Source: Morganella morganii
GTDB lineage: Bacteria; Pseudomonadota; Gammaproteobacteria; Enterobacterales; Enterobacteriaceae
DNA: 64,000 nt
Direction: 5' to 3'
NCBI RefSeq assembly: GCF_019243775.1
Contig: NZ_CP069157.1
Span: 558,001-622,000, forward strand
The stretch's first letter is position 1. The number at the start of each line of letters is the position of its first letter. Both the position numbers and the translations under genes were made by a program. The notes beneath the pieces are model-generated. The model was given only the letters and a program-made list of their open reading frames with translations. It was not told the DNA's origin and searched no databases. Below are positions 35,791 to 44,120 of the stretch, in pieces.

Positions 35791-36423
35791 TTACATCAGC
35801 GTGATAGCGCGGACAATCAGGAAATGCCCGAGGAAATAGAAGGTGGAATACACCGCTTTGGCCAGTTTAAAGGTAAACAGGAAGCGGTTAATCAGCCACA
35901 GGATCAGGTTCAGCACCAGACAGAATGCCCCGATCATCAGGGAGAAGTTGTAATCGGTACCCAGCCCGAAGAACTGCTCTCCGGCAAGCCAGCCCATCAC
36001 CAGCGCACTGAGCAGCGCCGTCAGCACCGGTACTTTATGATCGCCGAGTTTGTACCAGAGCAGCGCGAGTACCGCGATGGCAATCACCGGCACGGCAATC
36101 ATCAGCGGAATATAGAAGGTGAAATTATTGAGCAGGGCGAAGCTCAGGGCATAGAGCAGATAAAACACGGCACTGGTATACAGTGACAGGTCGATTTTAT
36201 TATCAGCAACCAGGCGGATGGTATCGGAGACAATGGCCACTAACAGCCCGACACACACCAGATACCCGGAGATATCCAGCCCGTAATCCCCGCTCCACGC
36301 CCACAGCAGCAACAGCAGCAGGGTGACGGGACGGAAAACCCAGCGCTGCCAGTTTGGTCCCCGGTAGGCGGCGTCGATATAGAGCCAGCCGGAAAAAAGT
36401 ACAGCAATAAATGGCCAATTCAT
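35791..36423 (-). CDS. yhhN: Lysoplasmalogenase-family membrane protein YhhN
   Basis: 210-aa TMEM86/YhhN family protein with about eight membrane helices, like E. coli YhhN (208 aa). The start MNWPFIAVLFSGWLYIDAAYRGPNWQRWVFRPVTLLLLLL is diagnostic, as is the C-terminal FYFLGHFLIVRAITL. The eukaryotic member TMEM86B hydrolyses lysoplasmalogens; bacterial activity is not established. The upstream in-frame extension to 36501 is rejected by alignment. Divergent from yhhM. Confidence 0.9.
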   Translation of the reverse strand: MNWPFIAVLFSGWLYIDAAYRGPNWQRWVFRPVTLLLLLLWAWSGDYGLDISGYLVCVGLLVAIVSDTIRLVADNKIDLSLYTSAVFYLLYALSFALLNNFTFYIPLMIAVPVIAIAVLALLWYKLGDHKVPVLTALLSALVMGWLAGEQFFGLGTDYNFSLMIGAFCLVLNLILWLINRFLFTFKLAKAVYSTFYFLGHFLIVRAITLM

Positions 36424-36528
36424 AGGGTGTCCTTGAGGTATGTTGATGGCGATTAACACCTGAATATTTGATAATATCCCGTATTTACAGAACACGATCA
36501 ACCAGATTGCAGGAAAACAACCATACTC

Positions 36529-36882
36529 ATGAACAAATTCGGTTTGTTAGGTTTTATTGTCGCCGCTTTGATTATTATCCTGGCGACCCGCCGCTTCTTT
36601 GAACAGCGCAAACAAAATGAGATAAACGATCATTCTGCGGTGGTGACATATCAGGTCACGGTGACAGAGAAAAAGGATTATCCGTACCCGAATATGCGTT
36701 CCCGTGAGCGGGATGTGGTTTTCCCGGAAACCTTCCGTTATGAGGTGCATTTCACGCCGCTGTCGGGGAAAACCATTGTGGTGTACATCAAAGAGGATGA
36801 ATATAAAGAGATTACCCTGCATTCACGCGGAACGCTGTCAATGCAGGGGACGCGGTTTATCCGTTATGAGCCGCTGCGTTGA
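36529..36882 (+). CDS. yhhM: DUF2500 protein YhhM
   Basis: 117-aa protein with one N-terminal membrane anchor (FGLLGFIVAALIIILATRRFF) and a beta-rich C-terminal domain (VVTYQVTVTEKKDY..., FRYEVHFTPLSGKTIVVYIKEDEY). It matches E. coli YhhM (DUF2500, 119 aa) in size and position. Function unknown. Its stop nearly abuts the convergent yhhL. Confidence 0.88.
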   Translation: MNKFGLLGFIVAALIIILATRRFFEQRKQNEINDHSAVVTYQVTVTEKKDYPYPNMRSRERDVVFPETFRYEVHFTPLSGKTIVVYIKEDEYKEITLHSRGTLSMQGTRFIRYEPLR

Positions 36883-36903
36883 TCAGGGTTTATCCTGATC
36901 TTT
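36881..36903. terminator. Short hairpin between yhhM and yhhL
   Basis: A 7-bp stem GATCAGG / CCTGATC with loop GTTTAT and a TTT tail overlaps the yhhM stop codon and the yhhL end; probably a weak bidirectional terminator. Confidence 0.55.
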
Positions 36904-37170
36904 CAGTTCTGCCTGCTGGCGGCGCAGCAGGGCGAGCAGTTCAAACACACCGAATAAAAAGACACGTACTTTACCGGCGGCTGTCAGTTTCTTATCCTGC
37001 GGCTGACCGGCATTGAACAGCGACATCAGCAGCCCGTGCATCACCACCATAAAAAAGGTGGCGATATGCATAAAGATATTCAGCGGTTTCGGGAACGGAT
37101 GCACCAGGCTGAAAATCAGAAAACCCCAGACGGCCAGCATCAGTATGCGGCCAATATTAATCAGGAACAT
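36883..37170 (-). CDS. yhhL: DUF1145 membrane protein YhhL
   Basis: 95-aa protein with two membrane helices (NIGRILMLAVWGFLIFSLV and IFMHIATFFMVVMHGLLMSLF) and a charged C-terminal tail, corresponding to E. coli YhhL (DUF1145). Function unknown. It overlaps the rsmD end by 10 nt and is probably co-transcribed with it, as in E. coli. Confidence 0.88.
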   Translation of the reverse strand: MFLINIGRILMLAVWGFLIFSLVHPFPKPLNIFMHIATFFMVVMHGLLMSLFNAGQPQDKKLTAAGKVRVFLFGVFELLALLRRQQAELKDQDKP

Positions 37171-37769
37171 ACGGACTCCTGTTCAGTCGTCTGCGTCTGA
37201 CGCAGATAAAGACGATACGCAACCTGGCCGGCCACCTTCTCCCGGTGGCACACCCAGTTACCCGGAACAACCAGTGTGTCTGATTCCGCCTCGGCTTCAA
37301 TGTAGATCATTGCTTCCGGGCTGAGCCAGTTATTCTGCTCCAGTAAATCAACGGTTTCCTGAAGCAGCCCTTTACGGAACGGCGGGTCGAGAAACACCAC
37401 ATCAAACGGTGTTCCCGGCTGTGCCAGAAACTGTAGGGCGCTCTGATTAACGACAGTCGCCTGTTCACATTTGAGCAGACGCGCATTGGCGCTGATCTGA
37501 GCCGCAACAGCGCGGTTGAGTTCCGTAAATGTCACGGCGGAGGCATAGCGGGAAAGCGCCTCAAAACCGAGTGCGCCGCTGCCTGCAAACGCATCAAGAC
37601 AGCGTGCGCCGTTAATCACCGGCATCAGCCAGTTAAACAGGGTTTCGCGCACGCGATCAGTGGTCGGGCGCAGGCCGTCATGTGTCAGAACCGGCAGTTT
37701 ACGTCCGCGCCAGAGACCGGCGATAATGCGGATCTGCCCTTGTGGTGCGGTTTGAGCTTTTTTAACCAT
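37161..37769 (-). CDS. rsmD: 16S rRNA (guanine-966 N2)-methyltransferase
   Basis: 202-aa SAM-dependent methyltransferase (E. coli 198 aa) that methylates G966 of 16S rRNA during 30S assembly. N-terminal IIAGLWRGRKLPV is followed by RPTTDRVRETLFNWL. The SAM-binding loop is LDAFAGSGALGFEALSR, and the catalytic motif is VVFLDPPFRKGL. Divergent from ftsY across a 270-bp spacer, the conserved enterobacterial arrangement. Confidence 0.95.
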   Translation of the reverse strand: MVKKAQTAPQGQIRIIAGLWRGRKLPVLTHDGLRPTTDRVRETLFNWLMPVINGARCLDAFAGSGALGFEALSRYASAVTFTELNRAVAAQISANARLLKCEQATVVNQSALQFLAQPGTPFDVVFLDPPFRKGLLQETVDLLEQNNWLSPEAMIYIEAEAESDTLVVPGNWVCHREKVAGQVAYRLYLRQTQTTEQESVCS

Positions 37770-38038
37770 AACCTTCGTAACTTATTAATTCTGAAATTAT
37801 TAATTCAGAAATATGAATAACAGACGGGAAAACAGCGGAATATTATACGCAGGTTTTGTAAAAATTCGTTTAAATTTAATATGAAATTACGGAAAGCCGA
37901 TGCGCAACCATCCTGTGAAATGATAGACTGCGTCTGATTTGCAACTAATGATGATAAAGACGCCATATCTGCTCAGGATTTTCCGGACATACCGTGCCGG
38001 AAGGTGACGGGTGGCAGTATGCAAGGAGTATAGTGGCT

Positions 38039-39880
38039 GTGGCAAAAGAGAAGAAAAAAGGTTTTTTTTCCTGGCTGGGTTTTGGCCGTAAAGAAGAAGA
38101 TGAACAGGCGCAGCAGGAACAGGCGGCTCAGGAAGAACAGGCACGTTTAGCCGAAGAGCAGACTCGTCGTGATGCAGAGGCGGCTGAACAGGCGCGTTTA
38201 GCCGAAGAACAGGCCCGTCGTGATGAAGAAGCGGCTGAACAGGCGCGTTTAGCCGAAGAACAGGCCCGCCGTGATACAGAAGCGGCTGAACAGGCGCGTT
38301 TAGCCGAAGAGCAGGCCCGCCGTGATGCGGAAGCGGCTGAACAGGCGCGTTTAGCCGAAGAGCAGGCCCGCCGTGATGCAGAGGCAGCGGAACAGGCTCG
38401 TCAGGCAGAAGAACAGGCCCGTCGTGATGCGGAAGCCGCGAAACAGCAGCGTCTGGCAGAAGAAAGACGTCAGGCGGAAGCCGCGAAGCAACAGCGTATC
38501 GCGGAAGAAAAACGGCTGGCCGAAGAACAGGCTACAGAGCAGCAGCGCGCCGAAGAAGAACAGCGCCGTCTGAAAGAGCAGGCACTGCGTGACGCGGAAA
38601 TTGCGAAACAGCAGCGTATCGCGGAAGAAAAACGGCTGGCCGCAGAGCAGCAGCGTGCGGAAGAAGAACAGCGCCGGGCTGAAGAGCAGGCACTGCGTGA
38701 TGCGGAAGCGGCAAAACAGCAGCGCATCGCGGAAGATAAACGCCGTGCGGAAGAAGAAGCCGCAGAACAGCAGCGTTTAGCACAAGAGCAGAAACAGCGT
38801 GATGCCGAAGCCGCTGAACAGGCGCGTCTGGCCGAAGAACAGCGTCTTGCGCAGGAGGAAGAAGCCCGCCGTCTCGCGGAAGCCGAAGCGGAAGCACAGG
38901 ACGCGGCACTGGTTGAAAATGAATCTCCGGCACCGGCGGACACGCAGGAAAGACCGGCAAAAGAAGGGTTCTTTGCCCGTCTGAAACGCAGCCTGGTGCG
39001 CACCCGTGAGAATATCGGCTCCGGTTTCTTCGGGATCTTCCGTGGCAAAAAGATCGATGACGATCTGTTTGAAGAGCTGGAAGAACAATTGCTGGTGGCC
39101 GATGTCGGTGTGGAAACCACCCGCAAGATCATCACCAGTCTGACTCAGCATGCCAGCCGCCGTGATCTGAAAGATGCGGAAGCCTTATTCGTTAAACTGC
39201 GCGAAGAGATGGGCGAGATCCTGGCAACAGTCGATAAGCCGCTGGAAATTGAAGATAAAAAACCGTATGTGATCCTGATGGTCGGCGTCAACGGTGTCGG
39301 TAAAACCACCACCATCGGTAAAATGGCACGTCAGTATCAGGCTCAGGGTAAATCTGTCATGCTGGCTGCCGGAGATACCTTCCGTGCAGCTGCGGTGGAA
39401 CAGCTCCAGGTCTGGGGCGAGCGCAACAATATCCCGGTGGTGGCACAGCACACCGGCGCGGATCCGGCCTCGGTGATTTTTGATGCCATTCAGTCCGCCA
39501 AAGCCAAAGGGGTGGATGTGCTGATTGCGGACACCGCAGGGCGTCTGCAGAACAAAGCACACCTGATGGAAGAGCTCAAGAAAATCGTGCGGGTGATGAA
39601 GAAACTTGATGAAGATGCCCCGCATGAGATTATGCTGACATTAGATGCCAGTACCGGACAGAACGCTGTCAGCCAGGCGCGTCTCTTTAATGAAGCGGTC
39701 GGCCTGACCGGGCTGACTCTGACCAAACTTGACGGAACGGCGAAAGGCGGTGTGATCTTTGCCATTGCAGACCAGTTCGGTATTCCTATCCGGTATATCG
39801 GGGTGGGTGAAGGTATTGAAGATCTGCGTCCTTTCAAAGCCGGTGATTTTATTGAGGCACTTTTTGCCCGGGAGGATTAA
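38039..39880 (+). CDS. ftsY: Signal recognition particle receptor FtsY with long repeat-rich A domain
   Basis: About 613-aa SRP receptor GTPase (E. coli 497 aa). The N-terminal amphipathic AKEKKKGFFSWLGFGRKEED targets the membrane. Residues about 20-300 are a charged A domain made of a 17-residue repeat (consensus AEQARLAEEQARRDAEA), then degenerate Ala/Glu/Gln/Arg repeats. The NG domain follows: KEGFFARLKRSL, DVGVETTRKII, G1 GVNGVGKTTTIGK, G3 DTAGR, G4 TKLDGTAKGG. The GTG at 38039 matches the E. coli N terminus; the GTG at 38033, 4 nt after AAGGAG, is a good alternative. First gene of ftsYEX. Confidence 0.95.
   Translation: MAKEKKKGFFSWLGFGRKEEDEQAQQEQAAQEEQARLAEEQTRRDAEAAEQARLAEEQARRDEEAAEQARLAEEQARRDTEAAEQARLAEEQARRDAEAAEQARLAEEQARRDAEAAEQARQAEEQARRDAEAAKQQRLAEERRQAEAAKQQRIAEEKRLAEEQATEQQRAEEEQRRLKEQALRDAEIAKQQRIAEEKRLAAEQQRAEEEQRRAEEQALRDAEAAKQQRIAEDKRRAEEEAAEQQRLAQEQKQRDAEAAEQARLAEEQRLAQEEEARRLAEAEAEAQDAALVENESPAPADTQERPAKEGFFARLKRSLVRTRENIGSGFFGIFRGKKIDDDLFEELEEQLLVADVGVETTRKIITSLTQHASRRDLKDAEALFVKLREEMGEILATVDKPLEIEDKKPYVILMVGVNGVGKTTTIGKMARQYQAQGKSVMLAAGDTFRAAAVEQLQVWGERNNIPVVAQHTGADPASVIFDAIQSAKAKGVDVLIADTAGRLQNKAHLMEELKKIVRVMKKLDEDAPHEIMLTLDASTGQNAVSQARLFNEAVGLTGLTLTKLDGTAKGGVIFAIADQFGIPIRYIGVGEGIEDLRPFKAGDFIEALFARED
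38171..38430 (+). repeat. 51-bp tandem repeats in ftsY
   Basis: Five near-perfect copies of a 51-bp (17-codon) unit encoding AEQARLAEEQARRD-x-EA, with a degenerate sixth. Differences are mostly single bases (GAT GAA, GAT ACA, GAT GCG). Such arrays change copy number by slippage. Confidence 0.93.
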
Positions 39881-39886
39881 TCATCC

Positions 39887-40552
39887 ATGATTCGCTTTGA
39901 ACACGTCAGTAAAGCCTATTTAGGCGGCCGTCAGGCGCTCCAGGGGGTGGATTTCCATATCCGCCCGGCGGAGATGGTCTTCCTGACCGGCCATTCCGGC
40001 GCAGGAAAGAGTACCCTGCTGAAACTGATTTGTGGGATTGAGCGACCCAGTGACGGCACCATTTTATTTGACGGCCACAACATCAGCCGTCTGAAAAACC
40101 GTGAAGTGCCTTTCCTGCGCCGCCAAATCGGCATGATTTTTCAGGATCACCATCTGCTGCTGGATCGCACGGTATATGACAATGTGGCGATGCCGCTGAT
40201 CATTGCCGGTGCCAGCCCGGAAGATATCCGCCGCCGCGTCAGTGCCGCGCTGGATAAAGTCGGTCTGCTGGATAAGGCCCGTAACTTCCCGGTCCAGCTC
40301 TCCGGCGGTGAACAGCAGCGCGTGGGCATTGCCCGTGCGGTGGTCAATAAACCGATGGTGCTGCTGGCGGATGAACCGACCGGTAACCTGGACAGTGAGC
40401 TGTCAGAAGGCATTTTACGGCTGTTTGAAGAGTTTAACCGTGTGGGTGTCACCGTACTGATGGCAACACACGATATCATGCTGATTGAACGGCGTAATTA
40501 CCGCGTGCTGACACTGAGTCAGGGACGCATGGCGGGAGGTCATCATGGCTAA
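39887..40552 (+). CDS. ftsE: Cell-division ABC ATPase FtsE
   Basis: 221-aa ABC ATPase (E. coli 222) that with FtsX activates septal peptidoglycan hydrolases. Walker A GHSGAGKST is near residue 35, signature LSGGEQQR near 137, Walker B LLADEPTGNLD near 158, and the switch His in ATHDIML. It begins 6 nt after ftsY. Its last 8 nt overlap the probable ftsX start at 40545. Confidence 0.97.
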   Translation: MIRFEHVSKAYLGGRQALQGVDFHIRPAEMVFLTGHSGAGKSTLLKLICGIERPSDGTILFDGHNISRLKNREVPFLRRQIGMIFQDHHLLLDRTVYDNVAMPLIIAGASPEDIRRRVSAALDKVGLLDKARNFPVQLSGGEQQRVGIARAVVNKPMVLLADEPTGNLDSELSEGILRLFEEFNRVGVTVLMATHDIMLIERRNYRVLTLSQGRMAGGHHG

Positions 40553-41517
40553 ACAACCGCGTAAACCCGTAAAAAAAAATGCCGTCCAAAGCCAAAGCGC
40601 TGAAAGGCGGCTGGCGGGAACAGTGGCGGCATGCGTGGGTAAACACGCTGGGCGATATGCTGCGCCAGCCGCTGTCAACACTGCTGACAGTGATGGTGAT
40701 TGCAATCTCCCTGACACTGCCGAGTGTCTTTTATATCGTCTGGAAAAACGTCAGCCATGCGGCGGAACAGTGGTATCCGACCCCGCAACTGACCGTTTAT
40801 CTGGATAAAGGTCTGGATGAACAGGGCGGTCAGAAACTGGCGGACGAGCTGAAAGCGCTCGACGGCGTGGAGAGCGTTAATTATCTCTCCCGCGACCAGG
40901 CGATAACCGAATTCCGCGCCTGGTCCGGATTCAGTACCGCGCTGGATATGCTGGAAGAAAACCCGCTGCCGGCAGTGGCTATCGTCACACCGAAAGTGGA
41001 TATGCAGAGCAGCGAAACGCTCTCCACCCTGCGTGATCGTGTCACGGCACTGTCCGGGATTGATGAGGTGCGGATGGATGACAGCTGGTTTGCCCGGCTG
41101 GCAGCACTGACCGGCCTGGTGGGGCAGATTGCCTCGCTGATTGGCGTGCTGATGGTTGTGGCCCTGTTCCTGGTGATTGGCAACAGCGTGCGGCTCAATA
41201 TTTTCAGCCGCCGCGAAACCATCAATGTGATGAAACTGATCGGCGCGACAGACGGCTTTATTCTGCGTCCGTTCCTCAACGGCGGCATGCTGCTCGGGGC
41301 GTTCGGCGCAATATTGTCACTGGTGTTATCCTCTCTGCTGGTCTGGAAACTGGGTGATGTTGTGACCGATGTGTCCAAAATTTTCGGCACCACATTTGCA
41401 CTGACCGGGCTGGACTGGGACGAAGCACTGCTGATTGTGCTGGTGTCAGGTATGATTGGCTGGGTTGCCGCCTGGCTGGCAACGGTCCGCCATTTACGGA
41501 ATTTTATGCCGCAGTAA
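40545..41517 (+). CDS. ftsX: Cell-division membrane protein FtsX (frame split at an A9 tract)
   Basis: Four-helix membrane partner of FtsE. The intact frame runs from the ATG at 40579 (312 aa): first helix [21 protein letters not shown], a periplasmic domain with [33 protein letters not shown] and [15 protein letters not shown], then helices 2-4 ending [11 protein letters not shown]. The ATG at 40545 ([11 protein letters not shown]) has GGGAGG upstream and overlaps ftsE as in other enterics, but is in another frame. The frames would join if the nine-A run at 40571-40579 were eight. No ribosome site precedes 40579. So this is a homopolymer frameshift, slippage site or sequencing error; the protein core is intact. 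Confidence 0.88.
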
Positions 41518-41529
41518 CTGTCTCACTAT

Positions 41530-41552
41530 CCGGCGGGGCATTATCCCGCCGG
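41530..41552 (+). terminator. Hairpin after ftsX
   Basis: Perfect 8-bp stem CCGGCGGG / CCCGCCGG with loop GCATTAT, 12 nt after the ftsX stop and without a T-run; a possible attenuator before rpoH. Confidence 0.6.
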
Positions 41553-41687
41553 GTATCCCGCATCACCGGTTTACATTCAACCAAATGACAACGCCGGCAC
41601 TAAGTGATAGGCGTAACTCTGTCCTGTGTTGTACACTATTCACCATTACCGTCTGCCGACGTCATTTTTATTTGTACTGAGGACTGA

Positions 41688-42542
41688 ATGACTAAAGATA
41701 CGCAATTCCCTGTTTTAGTTCCGCAAGGGAGCATTGAGGCCTATATCCGGGCAGCTAACCAGTATCCGATGCTGACAGCCGAAGAAGAAAAAGAGCTGGC
41801 TGAGCGTCTGTATTATGACGGCGACCTTGAGGCCGCGAAAAAACTGATCATGTCGCATCTGCGGTTTGTTATCCATGTCGCCCGCAGTTATTCAGGTTAT
41901 GGCCTGCCTCAGGCGGATCTTATCCAGGAAGGCAATATCGGGCTGATGAAAGCGGTGCGCCGTTTTAACCCGGAAATGGGTGTGCGCCTGGTGTCGTTTG
42001 CGGTTCACTGGATCAAAGCTGAAATTCATGAGTATGTGCTGCGTAACTGGCGCATCGTTAAAATCGCCACCACCAAAGCACAGCGCAAACTGTTTTTTAA
42101 TCTGCGCAAATCCAAAAAACGTCTGGGCTGGTTTAACCAGGACGAAGTGGAAATGGTGGCGAAAGAGTTGGGGGTAACCAGCAAAGATGTGCTGGAAATG
42201 GAATCCCGTATGGCGGCGCAGGACATGGCATTTGATATGTCCGATGACGACGACGGCGATCACCCTGTGGTGGCACCGGCACTGTTCCTGGAAGATAAAT
42301 CCTCTGATTTCGCGGATGAAATCGAGGAAGATAACTGGGATAACCACGCCACGGACAAACTCACCCTGGCGATTGATTCACTGGATGAGCGCAGCCGTGA
42401 CATTATCCGTGCCCGCTGGCTGGATGATGACAGCAAAACCACCCTCCAGGAACTGGCGGATAAATACGGCGTTTCTGCAGAGCGCGTCCGTCAGCTGGAA
42501 AAAAATGCCATGAAAAAACTGCGCGAGGCGATTGAGGGCTGA
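41688..42542 (+). CDS. rpoH: Heat-shock sigma factor sigma-32
   Basis: 284-aa RNA polymerase sigma factor, the same length as in E. coli. Region 2 is seen in [39 protein letters not shown]. The RpoH box, involved in FtsH/DnaK control and core binding, is [15 protein letters not shown]. Region 4.2 is [28 protein letters not shown]. It directs transcription of chaperone and protease genes on heat shock. The 170-bp leader presumably carries its promoters and thermosensing structure, which I could not delineate. Confidence 0.97.
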   Translation: MTKDTQFPVLVPQGSIEAYIRAANQYPMLTAEEEKELAERLYYDGDLEAAKKLIMSHLRFVIHVARSYSGYGLPQADLIQEGNIGLMKAVRRFNPEMGVRLVSFAVHWIKAEIHEYVLRNWRIVKIATTKAQRKLFFNLRKSKKRLGWFNQDEVEMVAKELGVTSKDVLEMESRMAAQDMAFDMSDDDDGDHPVVAPALFLEDKSSDFADEIEEDNWDNHATDKLTLAIDSLDERSRDIIRARWLDDDSKTTLQELADKYGVSAERVRQLEKNAMKKLREAIEG

Positions 42543-42617
42543 TAACAATGCTCCCGTTTCCGCCGCAATCTGTTATGGTAGCCATAGTATTTTCTGATAA
42601 TCACTGACGGGGATATT

Positions 42618-42863
42618 ATGGCTTTTTCGTCTGAAGACAAGGCAGTTTTACTGGCAGTAAAGGGCGTGGGCACGAAAGTTATCGAGCGCCTCGAGCAGAT
42701 GGGTTTTTCTGACCTTAATCAGCTTGCCGCCGCAGATGCCCAATCCCTGCTGAGTGCCGGTGCGGCACTCACCGGCTCCACCTGCTGGCGCAACAGTCCG
42801 CTGGCCAGAAAAGCCATTGAGTCTGCCATTGCGGCAGCACGCCAGGCACAGAATCCGTCCTGA
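42618..42863 (+). CDS. Small helix-hairpin-helix protein
   Basis: 81-aa soluble protein. Residues 9-40 form a helix-hairpin-helix (VLLAVKGVGTKVIERLEQMGFSDLNQLAAAD). The following segment LLSAGAALTGSTCWRNSPLARKAIESAIAAAR resembles the Cdd1 'pathogenicity locus' family as I recall it, whose members are small HhH proteins of unknown function. GGGGATATT precedes the ATG. It ends 1 nt before cdaR, so the two may be co-transcribed. Possible DNA contact is inferred from the HhH only. Confidence 0.75.
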   Translation: MAFSSEDKAVLLAVKGVGTKVIERLEQMGFSDLNQLAAADAQSLLSAGAALTGSTCWRNSPLARKAIESAIAAARQAQNPS

Positions 42864-42864
42864 T

Positions 42865-43986
42865 ATGACACCGGTTCAGCTCGATCAGCGCACCGCCCGG
42901 CTGATTGTTCAGCGGGCGATGCAAATCCTCAGTTACTCCGTGAATGTGATGAACGCACAGGGAGTGATTATTGCGTCCGGTGACCCGCAGCGGGTCAATC
43001 AGCGTCACGAGGGCGCGGTGCTGGCGCTGACAGAAAACCGGATTGTGGAAATTGATGAAGCCACTGCTGCCACGCTGAAAGGCGTGAAACCGGGCATTAA
43101 TCTGCCGGTGATTTTCCGTGATACCATGGTGGGTGTGGTCGGGATTTCCGGCAAACCGGATGAAGTGCGCAACTACGCCGAATTGGTGCGCATGGCTGCG
43201 GAGCTGGTGCTGGAGCAGGCCGATCTGCTGGAAAAATCCCAGTGGGATCGCCGTTACCGCGATGAGCTGGTCAGTCAGCTGATAAGCCCGGAGCAGCAGC
43301 CACAGTCAGTAAAATCTATCGCCGCCTATCTCGGGATCTCCCCCGATAAACCCCGCATAGCCCTGATCCTCGCGTTGCCCGCGCCGGATCACGAGCAGTT
43401 TCATCGTCTGGTGGATTATATTGATAATCTGAAAATGGATCTGCTGGTCAGTATCCGGGGAATAAATTCTCTGGTGGTGCTGAAACCGGTGGCCTGTGAT
43501 GCGGATTTTCAGCCGGTCTCCCCTGTACAGAAGCAGTTACAGGCGCTGCGGCGTCAGTTGCCGGATCTGCTGATGTATGTCGGTGGTTTCTTTCACGGAC
43601 ATAATGGTCTGCACCGCTCCTGGCAGAGTGCCTGCGCCGTGCAGCAACTGGGACAGACCCCGGCGTACAGTCGCCAGAAAACCATTTTTTATGATGAAGT
43701 TAAATTACCCGCGCTGTTACAGGGATTTCAGGAGAGCTGGCAGGCCGCTGAACTGGCTTCTGCCTGGCAGAAACTGAAAGCGGCGGACAGCCGCCGTGTG
43801 TTGTGCCATACCCTGAAGACCTATTTTGATCAGAATTGTGATCTGTCTCAAACCACAAAAACGCTGCATATTCACACAAATACTCTCCGTTACCGCCTTC
43901 AGCGTGTTGAATCGATTACTGGCTTGAATATCAGTAAATTAGAATCAATGATTCAGCTTTATTTTGGTATTCTGACCGATCTGTGA
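42865..43986 (+). CDS. cdaR: CdaR-type sugar-diacid/glycerate regulator
   Basis: 373-aa transcription activator (E. coli CdaR 385 aa). An N-terminal diacid-recognition domain is visible as AMQILSYSVNVMNAQGVIIASGDPQRVNQRHEGAVLAL, then PGINLPVIFRDTMVGVVGISG. A central GGDEF-like region follows. The C-terminal PucR-type HTH is LSQTTKTLHIHTNTLRYRLQRVESITGLNI. E. coli CdaR controls glucarate, galactarate and glycerate genes. Here it precedes a GntP permease and glycerate kinase, so glycerate is the likely effector. The ATG at 42865 is chosen by alignment; an upstream start at 42754 lies inside the previous gene. Confidence 0.9.
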   Translation: MTPVQLDQRTARLIVQRAMQILSYSVNVMNAQGVIIASGDPQRVNQRHEGAVLALTENRIVEIDEATAATLKGVKPGINLPVIFRDTMVGVVGISGKPDEVRNYAELVRMAAELVLEQADLLEKSQWDRRYRDELVSQLISPEQQPQSVKSIAAYLGISPDKPRIALILALPAPDHEQFHRLVDYIDNLKMDLLVSIRGINSLVVLKPVACDADFQPVSPVQKQLQALRRQLPDLLMYVGGFFHGHNGLHRSWQSACAVQQLGQTPAYSRQKTIFYDEVKLPALLQGFQESWQAAELASAWQKLKAADSRRVLCHTLKTYFDQNCDLSQTTKTLHIHTNTLRYRLQRVESITGLNISKLESMIQLYFGILTDL

Positions 43987-44120
43987 TTTGTACGTTTGTA
44001 CAAAATACGCGGTTTCAGCCCGTTCTTTTTTGTCGGAACCTCTCAAGCTTAACCTGATGGCTGCCGCCATAATGCATCCTGTTCTGTCCGAATAATCATA
44101 ACTACAGCAGGAGTCTGCAC

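Noticed and set aside
38171-38430. CRISPR-like array in the 51-bp repeats
   Set aside because: Repeats are contiguous, in frame and coding within ftsY, with no unique spacers.
40545-40808. Separate 87-aa gene overlapping ftsX
   Set aside because: Only its first ~11 codons make sense, as the FtsX N terminus; the rest is the out-of-frame FtsX sequence.
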